A stretch of DNA of 64,000 nt from Whitmania pigra (GCA_021613335.1 JAJTWR010000231.1:4658001-4722000); one strand, 5' to 3'; positions 9,581-22,060 are shown, numbered from the stretch's first letter. Made by a program: numbers and translations. The notes: generated from the letters alone by a model not told the origin.

Positions 9581-12500
9581 ATGCATTGGTTTGAGGGAGA
9601 GATATCGGCCGCTATAAATATTTCTAAAAGTCAGAAAACACTTTTTGTAGTGTTCGTGGGAGGTATGATTAGTTGATTTGAGGCTTTAATTGAATAAATA
9701 TAGTTGTCATAAATAAGTAAATGGGAATTACTACAAACTTTAGGCATTGAAGAAGATGAAGCTATTTGGAACGAAGGGAGCATTGGCGCAATTGCAGAAA
9801 GAAACAAATGCGTCTGCTTGAAGTTGAAGGCAGACAGGTTACTGCCAACTTTAACACAAAAGTCACAACATTGATTCATACTAATGTTTTGTTTAAATTT
9901 TCAGCCAACTTGCCAGGCAGTTTTCACAAATCTGTATCCTCTCACAAACAATATAAATGTTCTAAAGTATACACAATTAGGTCATATTGTAATCTTCCAA
10001 CTAAATGTTGACATATAACAAGCACTTTTCCTATATTTTACAAGATCCTTTAATAATTTTACCCACTGTTTATTTTATTGGCAATGATGGTCAACCACTC
10101 GAGGTTAAAGTAGGGAGAGCTTCAGTGAAGGAATTGGAGAATTGTTTTGATACTGCTATTGAGGTTTATCTGAATTAATTAAGTAATTTATTTATTTGCT
10201 AGAAGTATTTTTTTTTAAAGCTGCATAAAAAGAATATTTCATCTGAAAATCAAACCCTTTTCTCGAATACTTTTGGATATTCATCACCAAACATTGAAGT
10301 CCAGAACTTCCCTGTGGAAGAAACAGCAAAATTGTTAGTATTTATGTGTTATATTAATTTGCATTTATATGTAATTCCTATAAACGAAATTAATATTTAT
10401 TATGAGATGGGGCTAAAATTTTGAGGTATTGCTAGGTAGTAGATAGTAAAACTGCTGCCCTTGTTGACCATGCACGGAATTCGTGTGGCTTTGTGTTGAA
10501 ATGAGTTAATGCTCAAAGAGTTCATGACACTGAGGCTTTGTTTACAACAACTCAACTAAACAAAGACCACAGCGCAATCCGCGTTACATGCAAAAATGAA
10601 AATAATTTAAATAAAATGTCAACAAAAAACAGAGTTTTTACTAATATCATAAAAACTCAACATCTTCTCATTTTGTTAAAACCCCATTACTTGAATCCTA
10701 TTTTATCCATGATCATTCAAATCAATCATCTGGACTTCCTCGTTCAGCCTTGCCTTTTGTTTCACCTTGCCTCTTCCTATAGCTCCAGTCATGCTTCCAT
10801 CTATTACTTGGAGCCTGTGAGGTTCAGAAGATCTTTGAAAATCTGCCAGAAACTCTTTTCTGAAAGTTAGCTGTCTGGTAGCACCGTTATCTACAAACCA
10901 CTCATCAGCATCCTGAGTTTAGTCGGCAAAAATGGCTTGGACTTCAATTACAAGCAGATACTCTGATTCTGACATCCTAGATTTCCTTTCAGACAACCGC
11001 TTTTCACACTACCTTTTGAAAGGTTCCATTTCCTTGCAGTTTCTTTGTTGCTTCTTGTTCTCAGATATTTTCTTTTCTGGACATTGCTTCTTCCTGGATT
11101 CACCTACAAACAAAACCTCATCTTATCATGAACCTTCTCTTTCAGTCATAGCCTTCTCATAACTACATAACTGATTTGTCAATGCTCCTTTGTTCTTTAG
11201 CCAGCAATCCCTAACTTTAAGCAAAAGAGAAATAACAACTTGGCAGGGTCTCAATTATTTTGCACATCAAATGCAGATCCCTGTTTTTCTCTTTCTCCAG
11301 CTCATTGGATAGTTCCTTCCAAATGTTCTTCAATTTTGTCACATGTGCTGCCACATCATTCTCACTTTTTTTTTAAATTGAAGAAAGGCATGCATAAGTC
11401 ATATACCTTGTCCTCTTTCACTCCTTCAAACAAGTTGTGCATTTCAGTCCACAATTCTGCAGCATCCCTCAGTGTCACCTTCTCATAGACCTCTGTCATG
11501 TTGGTTGAAATGACAATCTGCATTTCTAAACCTTTTGCTTGCTTCCTGATATTTTAGAAGTATCACTTTTCAATGGTTCTTGTCTCTTGAGTTTTCTTTC
11601 AGCTACATCGAGAGCATCTCCCAGACCTTGAAAGATGGTTTCAGCTTCTCCAGTTCAACCAGTTGGACTTTCCCTCTTACGATTTAATCTGCACTTTCTT
11701 CAGATCCATGAAAAAATTTTTGATAGCAAAAACAAAAAAATCAATCACCAAAGGATCTATTCAACTTTGAAGCCTATTCTGGGCCCATGACCAGTTGAAA
11801 CGAGTAGTTAATGCTCGAAGAGTTCACGACACTGAGGCTTTATTTACAACAACTCAACTAAACAGAAACCACAGTTTTGCAAACTGCAATTTATGCAATG
11901 ATGAAAAAAAGTTCAAATAATATTTTAACAGTTTTTACAAATATCATAAAAACTCAATTTTGATCCTGGGTTGTTGGTTAGGGCTTTTGTGATGGTGGAG
12001 CATATTTAAAAGTTCAAATCCTAGTATGCCTTCAAGAGTTTTTTTCATTAGCACTTCATGTAGATTGTTCTTATTTATATAAAATTTTAATTTTAAAAAT
12101 GATTTTGGAGATCCTCTCACTGCGTTCATGCCTACACAGTTGAACCCACTTGTATTGATCTTGGTCAACCCAACTATTAAGTTGACGTTTTTGAAGTGGA
12201 ACCGCTAAATTCATTCATTGACTTAGCATTTACCCATCGGTTGTGTCGATTCTTTTATGTTTCCTTAATATCTTTAGCATAGAGAGGGCCAAATTCATCG
12301 GTTATCTCACTCCCCATGACTAATTGCCAGCTTTTGAAGTGGAACCTCCAAATTCACACTTTGTCTAGCATTTTTTCAATGGTTATGTGAGTTCTTTTAT
12401 GTCACCAAACTGAATTCACTCACTCTTGTTGATCTTGTCTGAGGGATAACATGTTGTAGCTATTCTGTTTATTTTTTTGTTCTAAAAATGTCTGTAGGTG

Positions 12501-14807
12501 TTAAGAGACAACTGGACTATTGGTCAATAGAGAAAAAGTATGAAATCATATTGCAGCTAGAATAAGGAACAAAACTGATGGACCTTAGCAAAACCTTCAA
12601 CATGGCATTTTAGCAAACACCATTTCAGGATTGAAAAAGAAGGCTTCATCTGTGACATTGGAAGCCATCTGGATCACATACACAAATTAATTTTCACCTC
12701 AAATTTCTTGATTTCCATGACCCAGTCAAATCAGGTCTTTTCAAAAACATAAAGGCTTCCAAAGAAACTTGGAAATCATCTCTCAAGGTATCATAGGTAG
12801 TGAGATTTTTGAAAAAGCCCAGGTTGTCTGACCATAAAAACCAAGAACAGCCCAGAATATATTGAACCAGCTTTTATTGGCAATTAATTATCATATTTTA
12901 ATTACTATTAATTTTATTACACATAGCCATGGGTTCCCAATTAAATAAAGATCAGATTATTAACGAAATAAGTCAAACACAATTTTACTTTAATTCAAAA
13001 ATTCAACAGTGTCGGTGCCATAAATTGCATCATCATAAATGTCAAAATTGAATAAAGATTAGACCAACAATGAAATAAGTCAAACATAATTTTAATACAC
13101 AAATTTGACATGCAAATCTGCCGGAAAAGACTGAAGTCGGTAGAAGATTTTTTATTGAAGAGATAAACCAAAGAAACTTACAGAATATTATTTTTACCCA
13201 AAAACACTCAGACATCAAAGTGAAAAAAACCTAAAAACCTGATCTTGGGACATATTCTAGACTGGCTCAGATAAAAATTTAGTTTTTTATGTTCCATTCT
13301 AGAACACTAAAATTGTCTTACCTTTGGAATATTTGGAATAATTGGTTATTTGTCTTAATATAATTAATAATATTGAAATGTAACTGAACAATTTAATAAT
13401 TTAACTGAGTTATTTCAATGTGTTAAACTCATCAAGGAAAGATGCAATTTATGAATGCTTAAGTTAGTTAGAATGTGATCTAAGGAACTATTTTGTTACC
13501 TGCAGTTGATTTTCTTTTAGAATTGAAGGCCATTTCACTGAATCCAATGATGATAAAGCTCATAAAGATATTGAGAAGAGAAAAGTTCTTGTACAAAAAT
13601 TGGTTAAAGATATAAAAGAAGATTTCAAAGATGATACGGAAATAAGAGGACTTGAAATTGAATTAAAGAAAAAAGAAAAGATTGGTTCAAAGGCAAATGA
13701 TCAAATCAAGAAGGGAATAGAATTGGACAGGTTATTGAGATAAAGAAATAGTAATTACATAGATTTCATGTTAATTTCTAATATAATAATTTAATTATTG
13801 CATCATTCTTATGGTCTTAATAGACAAATTTATTTAAGGGAGTTCGTCAGAATTCAGTTCAAGCTGCCTGATGGATCAATAATAATTAATACATTTTCTT
13901 CATCAGACCCATTACTTATGGCTCAGACTTTTATTTTACAGGTTCTATTCTATGTCAATTTTATATTTTATGGTCTTTCACGAATAATATGTTGCTGTAT
14001 GTCAAAAGCCAATTTAATGCTTAATTTATCTTTATGTAACTTTATATTCCATTCTGTCTACGCATTTGCAGATGAATGATTGTATTATTAATCCAATGGT
14101 TCTCTTATATTTGTGCTACTGCTGCTTTCTATGCAATTTTTGTTGAATTGAAAATGAAATATAATTTTATAATTAGCTAAAAATCTAATTTAAGAGACTC
14201 AGCAATTCATGGAGTGGCATAATGCTAACAACACTGCATCCAAAGATAACTTTCAAAGATGATGATTACAAGAAGACATTTACGGAGCTTAATCTCACTC
14301 CATCTGCAGTTTTGATTGTTCTTCCTAAGGTTAGCTACTTAAGTCTTGTGATTATGGAGCTACTTTTTTGTGTTAATTTAGATGTTATTATGTCTATAAA
14401 TTACTATAAACTTTGCTCAGGAGCCAGAGCCAACTTCAAGAAGTGGAAATTTATTTATGCATTTTGTCTACCAGTTTGTGATGCTCTATCATTATTTGGC
14501 TTCTCTCATTTTCCCAAATAGAGTTGAATCCATCAATACTGCTAACAATGATTCTCAGAACCATCGTGAGTCATCTGGAGTTGTGGCATCCCAAAATTAT
14601 GGGGGTGCCAGACCTAAAGTTTTTGGGACTCCAAAGTAATATTCACTTTAATAATGTTATAACATGTCTCATGAGGGTTTAAAAAATTCTGTTTGTCTTA
14701 GTCAAAGCCTTAGGCAACGAAGAGAAGGCAACATTCATAGATTGACAGCAAATGATGAAGATGATGAACATGCCACCTGGAATGGAAATTCAACTCAACA
14801 GATGTGA
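9581..14807 (+). CDS. UBXN4: UBX domain-containing protein 4 (erasin), complete, ten exons
   Basis: Exons: 9581-9662, 9744-9837, 9905-9933, 10045-10163, 10221-10333, 13521-13730, 13824-13941, 14195-14329, 14421-14635, 14702-14807. They sum to 1221 bases (406 aa plus stop) with every phase matching. The start MHWFEGEISAAINISKS aligns with the vertebrate MLWF start of the thioredoxin-like UAS domain; QFSQIYPLIILPTVYFIG follows. A charged coiled region (exon 6) precedes the UBX domain (VRIQFKLPDGS to LNLTPSAVLIVLPK). Exon 9 encodes the hydrophobic hairpin FMHFVYQFVMLYHYLASLIF, and the C terminus is TWNGNSTQQM, the hallmark end of this family. UBXN4 binds the p97/VCP ATPase at the ER membrane and promotes ER-associated degradation. 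Intron 5 (3.2 kb) holds a copia remnant; the other introns are short. The third exon is only 29 bases. Confidence 0.95.
10494..10662 (-). repeat. Copia LTR (3' in element orientation)
   Basis: Starts TGTTGAAATGAG and ends AAACTCAACA on the plus strand. It differs from the other LTR at many positions, including indels, so the insertion is old. Confidence 0.75.
10700..11720 (-). pseudogene. Copia Gag and protease remnants
   Basis: From 11499 leftward the minus strand reads MTEVYEKVTLRDAAELW, then FEGVKEDKVYDLCMPFFNL, the UBN2-type copia Gag, then after a one-base shift SENDVAAHVTKLKNIWKELS. At about 10925-10720 it reads DEWFVDNGATRQLTF and RLQVIDGSMTGAIGRG, the aspartic protease start with the usual DNGA. 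Stops and shifts are present. Nothing of integrase or RT follows. Confidence 0.8.
11793..11957 (-). repeat. Copia LTR (5' in element orientation)
   Basis: Matches the 10494-10662 repeat with substitutions and indels. Its inner edge abuts the Met-type primer-binding sequence (about 11775-11792). The outer edge is placed by similarity only. Confidence 0.7.
12200..12700 (+). pseudogene. pogo-type transposon 5' end with CENP-B-like HTH remnant
   Basis: At 12490 the frame MSVGVKRQLDYWSIEKKYEI starts a CENP-B/Tigger HTH domain and breaks at an in-frame TAA after EIILQLE. The upstream 250 bases (repeated CCAAATTCACACTTTGTC-like blocks) match the leader of the fragment at 52730-53105. This sits in UBXN4 intron 5. 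Confidence 0.7.
12785..13120 (+). repeat. Interspersed repeat shared with 37200-37400
   Basis: GTGAGATTTTTGAAAAAGCC and the GGGTTCCCAATTAAATAA block recur inverted at 37200-37400. It probably belongs to the tail of the same pogo-type element. Part of it is locally duplicated (GATTA-AACGAAATAAGTCAAACA at 12955 and 13068). Confidence 0.6.
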
Positions 14808-14829
14808 CAATTTGAAATAATATCTGATA

Positions 14830-14835
14830 AATAAA
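14830..14835 (+). terminator. Polyadenylation signal of UBXN4
   Basis: AATAAA 23 bases after the stop codon of the UBXN4 model; a short 3' UTR is implied. Confidence 0.75.
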
Positions 14836-17800
14836 CTGGATTTGCTGCAATTATGACTTCAAAATGCTTGGTCAATCTCCATCTTATCTAAGCTGAGCAT
14901 GTAAAAGCTGGCCATTAGCAGAAATGAATGAGTCAGATGAATTATCATTCAAACAAATTAGTAAAACAAGATGTTTAGTGGCAGATTAAGAAAACAGAGT
15001 TTGTAAAGTCATTTCTCACGTTAGTGGAGTCTCTGGAAGCTGAATTGCTAGATTACTTAACTTTTCATATGCGGGTAAAATTATCTGGCAACCAGGCTGT
15101 TGCTCACATGGCATCTGCACACATTGGCAGTTGATTACACTGATCTACACAAGCTCTTAAGCGAACAACATTTGCGCATACTATAATTTTTGACAAGTTT
15201 AATTAAGATATTTTTGAATATGTGAACAATTAAGATTAAAATATAAAAAAAAAATCTATTTTAATGTTCTCCTTAGTGCACAGAGCCGTATTTAGAAATT
15301 GATTCGGGTGGGTTCAAATCAGAGCCGCCGGGAGAAAACAAGCGTCGGTTAGAGACTTTCTGGGCCCCTATTTCCATCACTAATCATATCCAGATTATTC
15401 AATTGGAAAGCCAAAGGCATAAAATCAGAAGAGTACTACTTAAGTAGTTTCTTTTTTTCTTATTACTCCACTTTGGAGATCCAACAGGGATCCTCAGATG
15501 AGTTGTTAAAATCAACTATTTACGCACATATCACAATCGGCGATTTGGTCAGAAATAAAAATGGCTTCTTTCAAAATGGTTTAATTTGTAAATAAATTAG
15601 AAAACATGATTTTGTTTTCATTCTTTTTTATCATAGTAATTTAAATTTAAAGTAGTTTGTATATTAGAAATATAGCTAAAGAATATTGAAATTTATATAA
15701 GCTTTTATATACTTTTACAAAACTTTTTTTATATTCTATTTCAATGTCAATAAATTTTCAAAACCAAGATTTGACAACTTTGAATGAAATCATGTCATAT
15801 TATTTTAATTAATTTATTTTATTCAATAAATTACTTTAAAAAGGTTCACAAATTTGGTTACATTACTTTTAAATTTGATCTTTACATAAAGTTTATTAGG
15901 CAACTTGTGCAATATTAACATTGTTTTGTTTACATTACTTATAACCGTACCCGGTTTTACTAAACACCGGACAAAAATAGTCAAAATTTTCAGCAGGAAA
16001 GGTATAAAAGTCTGCGGAAAATCGTTGTTTACAAAATAAAGTTATGGTGATATAAAAAGTTCAGTTAACTGATCGGACTTTCTAGTTAATCAGTTACTTT
16101 TCAGCTAAAGTTATAGTTACAGTTTAGGCGCAATCAGTTATGGTTATAGTTAGAGTTTGATGATTTGGTTTTCGTCGGTGATTAGAGTTTTCAGTTACAG
16201 TTAATAGAATTAAAGTAATAATAACGCCTTAAAGTTATAAGATATAAATCATCTAAATTGAGAAAGTAGTATTTTTTAATAGAAATTGATAGGCGAAACG
16301 AATGTGCAAGCGAAAATAAAAGTACTGAATATTTATTTTATTATTTTTAATTACTTTGTGCCAGATTCTCTAGTTAGCTGTCCGCAAGTTCTAAATTTAT
16401 TAAATGATGTTAATTATAATCACTCGCAATTCGAACACATCAACCTTGCTCCGGTTTGCTTAGTTCATGACTTGACATTGCGGGTTTCTATTACTTATTC
16501 ATGAGCACGATGATCGAGAGAATTGCAGAGATTGAGGAAGAAAGGACACAATAGAAAGGAGTCACGCATGTTCATCTGTCTTAATTACCTGTTAGACGCC
16601 GTTTCTCGGGCATCATTAATGAGGTAATTATTACTGATAAGTCTGAGATCTACCAATCTCAGATGTTCTAATGTGTTTTTTTTTCAGAATTCGGCATTCT
16701 CTATCACAGATACAACTCAAGCAGGTTTTATACGTGCTTAACCTTCATCATCGTAATTTATAGAGAAACATCTGTCAAAATGTTGTCGCTTATAATTTGT
16801 CACTCATTGGCAGGATTGTTGCTTACTTTGCCCTGTTTCTAAAATTTTGTTGACAAGTAGCTCCAAAGACGTTTGGCACGTTATCGCGTGTTTGGTTGTC
16901 TCACTTGTTTGGCGAGTGATATTAGGCATGAGTTCATTAATTTTTTTTATAGATGACCAGTAGCTTTTAAAGCGTTTTAAAAAAGGTCTCATTAGGTGCT
17001 AACAATCTTTGTATCTTTACGAATTATGCTAGAAAAATTATTGAAGATAAAAATCGTCCATCCTAGTGGTTATACGAAAAAGTGACAAAATGAATGTTAT
17101 TGGTTTATTTTTGTTATCTTGCTGCTACATTGAGTTTCATTATTAAAGGGCTTTTCGTTGTCATGATCATGAAAAGTCCATTAGAGTAAGACACAACTTT
17201 TTGCCCCGGGTCCGGAGTGAGGAAAAAAGTGGTCTGTCGATAGCGGGACACTTAAGGGCTGCCATGCGAGACGGAAGTTGTCAATGGAAGAGGCAGATGC
17301 ACTTAGAAATAATTAGTGCATTTTCATCATTTAATGTTATAAGTTTTTATTCATATAAAACAATTAATATATGTAGCAAATTTCACTATTAACTCCTCCA
17401 ATAATTCGTCGCATAAAGGGTTAATTAATTTGGTCTAAATTACATGATTTGACGTCACGTCACGCTTGCCTTCCTACGATCAAAGATCGCGACCATTGGT
17501 TCCCGGAATCGATCGCGAAATTAATTATTCATGTGTAAACTCTTGTTTATGTGCGATTTTTCATCAAAAGTAATTTTTATGCAAGGCGAGAAGGAGGGGT
17601 AATATTTTCTTTTTAATGCTGAATTCAGGCCCATAGCTTGACAATGATTTCGGAGGATTCATTTTAATATTTTCAAAATCAAATGATACTACTAATAATA
17701 GAGAGGGTTTTAAAATTGGATTTATGATGTTATAAAAGTCAATAAAATTTACGATTAAAATCTTTTTTAATATTCCGAGGGGGAGTTGAACCCCTAAATA

Positions 17801-18019
17801 TTGACCTGAGTGAGTTGCACCCACTTGTTTTGAAGTCCTGCACTTCATCTCGAACCCCTCAAAATAATTGAGATCTGGCTCGCAGGTTTCGGTACGTGGT
17901 AGGTTACAGGTGTCTTCGAAATAAGTTGGTGAGGCACCTCTCCATATACGTTAGCCTGATCCAGCCACACAACGTATAGACTCAGCCGATTTTCTCGACT
18001 CGTTGGATTGACTTCAAAA
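14836..18019. other. Intergenic region, no supported gene
   Basis: AT-rich. I note a transposon-end-like string CAGAGCCGTATTTAGAAATT at about 15280, an AGTTATAGTTACAG-rich patch at 16100-16170, and a perfect TGACGTCA (CRE-type) palindrome at 17450-17457 followed by GTCACG and a GC-richer island to 17520. None is enough to call a gene; the CRE is only a candidate regulatory site. Confidence 0.5.
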
Positions 18020-18346
18020 TTATTTGATCAGTCTGAACAGTTGATTTCTCTGGATTTCTCTTTGGTTCTTCTGCTTCCATTCTCCATTCAGAGGGCCGGA
18101 TGACCAGACAGGCCTTTCGAATTTGTATGGGTCCTTGAAAAAAATTTGCTCTTGCTCAGCGATTCTGTTAACGTCTGACCCTCTCTGACCCTTCAACTTT
18201 CTTTTTTTAATTTTCCGTAGAACCGAAAGATCGTGTTTTTCATATTTAATCGCAAACTTCCATCGTTTTTGGAGTATTTTCTTTTCTTTCTTGAGTTGTT
18301 GCAATTCTCTATGTTGCCTAGATTGTTTCGGCTTAAGGTTCCTCAA
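18020..18346 (-). pseudogene. Non-LTR retrotransposon fragment, region before the RT domain
   Basis: A 108-residue minus-strand frame is strongly basic (QLKKEKKILQKRWKFAIK) and contains IFFKDPYKFERPVW, close to the FxxDPYKFAR block that precedes reverse transcriptase in some site-specific-type LINEs. The RT core itself is not seen on either side. It could instead be an unrelated basic protein; moderate confidence only. Confidence 0.45.
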
Positions 18347-18756
18347 AAAGTGGAGAAACCCGTTGACTCACTACGACAAACGAGATGTCGTTTCAAACTT
18401 TCCCTTTTACAAAAGCAAGACTTCTCGGTTTTGCAAGTCTAAAAACCATTCGACACTTCCCTAAGAGGCTATCGAACGTGTTCAGTTAGACTTTCATGAC
18501 GAAAGTGGCCAAGATATGACACATGTAGTTGGAGTTACGAAAAGTGAGAAACGTGTAAATTTTAAGACTGTAAATCATCCAACATGCCCGGTGGCATGAT
18601 CTGGGTGCCAGAATGTATGCGACTCCACTGGGCTCTGTTCCGAGAAATACCGATGAACGAAGAAGCTCATGATAATCGCATCTGGATTGAAATTCTCCAT
18701 TGATGCTGAATAAAGTCAATAAGATCTTGCATGAGGGCAGATGCAACTTCACTTTC

Positions 18757-19295
18757 TATGGATCGACCGGGGTCACATTGCTATAAGCAGGAGAAGAAAA
18801 TACACGTTTAGACAAGGAACTTTCTAATGTTTTGAAGGCGTAATTTTCTGCTTATTGTTCAACTTCTTTAAACTATTTTCAATGCTACCATGCTCATTCA
18901 ATGATGAATGCAATATTTAGCCATAATTTCATCATTTCAGGACTCATTTTCACATATGATACTATGTGTTTACTACTCTTTCATTAGCTAACAATGGTTA
19001 TCAACCTTAATCATGGTCTAAAAGAAATTCAGACTTTTTGGGTAGCATTTTGGGAGGAGTACTTTCAATTCCTGTTATCCCCTCCCCGACTTCACTATAG
19101 AAGGAAAAAGGTCAAATGTGTTTTGCCTCTTGGAAAAAGCTGAAACGACGTCCCTTCATCTGAAATTTTACATTATGATGAGTTATTGTGTTATTATGAA
19201 TTATTAATACCAGGCATCGGTAAATGAGTGATTAAGACTTTCGTTTTGGTGCGGCTTCCTTAGGAACTCGGCCGCTTGCAGAAACTTCTATAACC
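18757..19295 (+). repeat. Copy of the 8-bp-duplication DNA element (see 60546), plus orientation
   Basis: Starts TATGGATCGACCGGGGTCAC, matching the left end of 60546, and follows it through AGAAATTCAGACTTTTTG, GAAACGACGTCCC and GAATTATTAATAC to about 19280. It is cut by the fold-back fragment at 19296. The right terminal repeat is missing. Confidence 0.75.
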
Positions 19296-19391
19296 GGCAC
19301 CCGTCATAATAGCCCGGCGACAAAATAGCCCCGTCAAAACAGCCCCGACAAAACAGCCCGTTAATATAGCCTGGTGACAAAATAGCCCAAG
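19296..19391. mobile_element. Fold-back family fragment (one arm)
   Basis: Begins GGCACCCGTCATAATAGCCC, the precise outer end of the family at 3243/56782/63007, and runs through four to five arm units before breaking off at AGCCCAAGAC. No opposite arm and no second 9-bp duplication are found nearby. Confidence 0.8.
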
Positions 19392-20639
19392 ACTCTGATT
19401 CTGATGTAAAATAAAAACGCTTTTTATAGTATACAAGAGGCAGGTATAGCATCGAGGTCACCATCATCCAGATCGGCATCACCAAGAAAGCCAGCACAAC
19501 CATTGAAGGCTGCAGAAACTTTTGATTTCATCATGAAGACATTTTAGTTTTGCAGGTTGTCAACAGACACAATACAAGATGACTCTTCAATGCCTATACA
19601 TGGAACCCAACTAATTATCTGTATGGCGATGATGATGATGATAATGAAAATGATGACCATTTTGAATATAAATAGGTAAGGAAGACAGAATTATTTTAAA
19701 TAATTGCATGGAGTTTCTGTAATTCGACAAATTCATCCGTTCGAATTAGAGTTCTGGTCGAGGAATTTAATGGAGTTGTTAGTTCAGACCAAGGGATCAA
19801 GGTCATATCAATGTTACCAGTCGACCACGTGACGTCCTCAAAACAGTGCGCACCCTATACGTCACAAATCTAGACTTCGATGTCACACCTGATGAGCTAA
19901 AACTCCTAAACTACTTCTAAAACTACTTCTCCACTAGCGTTCCAGTCCTGAAAGCTTCCATCCTCTACTATGAGACATCAGTTCTGTGATCAGACTTGTG
20001 ACATTCTATAATAGAAACGACTGACTGTTGGCAATTCTTCGGTTTGATTTAAAGGGCACATGTTGGGTCTGATTTGTGTCGAAAGCTGGTCAACAGAAGG
20101 ATGGACAAATACTTTTTGGGCAAAATACTTTTCAGTTTGGAGAAACTTAAATGGCATTCGGTCAAAAAATAACAGTCTTTGTTGATGTGCCAGATTTATT
20201 ATTTCCATCATTTTATTGAACTGATAAACCAGACAAAGTGACATCCTTTTCACCTAGCCATACATCGCAAAAAATATCAGAAATTTCTTTACATTAATTG
20301 TCGTCCAAAAAAATATTGTAAGAAATTGTATTATAATGTGACATTTATAATTTGTACAAATAAAAAATTTGACCCCCTCTGAAATCATTTTCTGACAAAG
20401 ATTTATTTAACCGTAACCATTAAATTCTTAATTTAAAACGAGTCGAACCGGTCAAAGTTCTTTTCGACTAGTTATAACTCATTACGGCTCGTTACGACTC
20501 GTCACGGACCGTTTTGAATCGCTCTGGTCTATTTTGAATCGTTACGGCTGATGAGACAAACAAAATTTCTTTATAGATTTTATTGTATATTGTTTTCATA
20601 TATATATATATATTGTGAAAAATTGTGCGCGTTATGAAT
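19392..20639. other. Stretch with an RRM-like remnant, otherwise unassigned
   Basis: At about 19835-19990 the plus strand reads RTLYVTNLDFDVTPDELKLL, then a stop, then VPVLKASILYYETS. That fits the first half of an RRM (RNP2-type LYVTNLDF) but is broken by TAA and has no RNP1 block. A CGTTACGGCTCGTTACGACT-type short repeat lies at 20470-20560. A minus-strand frame at 19990-20253 (87 codons) is not recognised. Confidence 0.35.
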
Positions 20640-22060
20640 ATTTGATCGTCTTCAACAGAAGATGTTTTACGACAAAATTTGGATTTCTGCTGGACGATAA
20701 ATTCTTCTATCTAATACAGATGTCGATGCAATTCATCGAAATTGCACAGACTTTGAAAATTTCTACTAAGAAATTTCTGATTTGATGTTCCGCATGAACA
20801 CGGACATCAATGGCCAGGAACTTTTTACAGAAATTGACGATTGCAAAATACCGTAGCTCAGTAACCGGAATGAAGTTTTATCAGAAACTCCTTTGGATCT
20901 TGTTTTTATTGTGTGTTATGGAAACGACTTTTTTCTGAATCTGCGAATTTCAAAATCATCTAGGCCAATGGTGCACAACTTCAGACCCGTGACCGGCCGT
21001 CGTGTGAACCGCGAAGGCTAAAAAGAAAAGTGAAAAAATAGGTCTTTCAAGTCAATTTTCGTGAGGCTGTGAATGAACACGGAAGAAGCACCGACAGTAG
21101 AGAAGCGTACATTTCTAAACTGTCACCTGGTACGAGAAGCTCAAGGTGTCACACCATAAAGACTTTCACCGTAATAGCCTACAAATCTGACAAGCAACAA
21201 AAAGGTTTTCAGCTTATCAGAGGAGGCTTACCTGCTTTTGCTTTTAAAAAAGCTGAAGTTCCTTTTATGATATATACAAAAAAATGAATTGCTAGTTTAG
21301 GCGTTTTAACACGCTATAACATAGCTGTAATAGAAATATTGTCTGCTATAATGCCAAAGTTCAACTTGCCGTTCTGGTACGAGGAGATGATATATATATA
21401 TATATATTTTTCTTCTGCTGAAAATCCTGCATCTCTTTCCAGTTCTCCAGAAATCTTCCGATGTCGCCTAATCCTTCTCATCCTAATCCACCTCAATCCC
21501 CAGTTTTGGCGTCTACAGCAACTTGGCTCAAATCATCACGAAGTTAGACAGATTCTTGCTCCAAAGATTCAATATCGTTTGCTGCTTCCTTAAAATTCAT
21601 AGTAGGATCTTGTAGGCGCATCTGCGAATGATCAATTTTTTTCAATAATGGCATTCCAGAAAACTATGAAGTTAAAATTTAATACGCCAATAACTGTTCT
21701 GCCACCTCTGGTTCAGGCGTCATCGTTTGGCCCTCCTATAATTTGTCTGGCAGCCCTACTACTGTTCATCCAGTCTTTCATGGATAACTTTAACAGCCTG
21801 TGATCATGCGCTCCAATGCGTTTCAGACTCCCGCTTTACTGTGATGGGAATAGCTTTTTTAAACTTGTCCATAGTGGTTGGCAAACGTACGATACGTCTG
21901 ATGTAGTCACTGCAGTCATCGTGTGACCGATTTATTACCATTGTTCGGTTATTATGATATAATGTTGAATATAATACAATCATAAAAACCTCATTTGGCG
22001 CCCCTGCACCTTGGTGCCCGGGGACATATTTACTCCTCCGCCTCCCCTTTTATCAACTGA
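20640..22060. mobile_element. hAT-like element, rearranged copy (relative of 27690-32370)
   Basis: 20640-21090 matches 28170-27700 in inverted orientation (GTGCGCGTTATGAATATTTG, ATTCATCGAAATTGCACAGA), while 21400-22060 matches 28140-28401 plus 32060-32370 in direct orientation (CTGAAAATCCTGCATCTCTT, TTTCAGACTCCCGCTTTA). So one part is inverted relative to the other copy. Minus-strand residues such as [10 protein letters not shown] resemble the (D/E)TRWSA block of hAT transposases. The right end resembles hAT termini (TTGGCGCCCCTG). Confidence 0.65.

Larger units (their letters stand above)
10494..11957 (-). mobile_element. Ty1/copia retrotransposon, internally deleted, in UBXN4 intron 5
   Basis: Two diverged direct repeats (10494-10662 and about 11793-11957) share AATGCTC(A/G)AAGAGTTCA(T/C)GACAC and ATATCATAAAAACTCAA. 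On the minus strand the sequence next to the right LTR is TGGTCATGGGCCCAGA, close to the initiator-Met half-tRNA primer site used by copia elements. Between the LTRs are Gag and protease remnants only; integrase and reverse transcriptase are gone. It lies antisense to UBXN4. Confidence 0.85.

Noticed and set aside
14059..14090. An extra UBXN4 exon after the acceptor-like TTTGCAG at about 14071
   Set aside because: Direct joining of 13941 to 14195 keeps phase and aligns with the family; the extra piece adds unmatched residues.
19296..19391. A fourth complete fold-back copy
   Set aside because: Only one arm is present and no second duplication was found; scored as a fragment.
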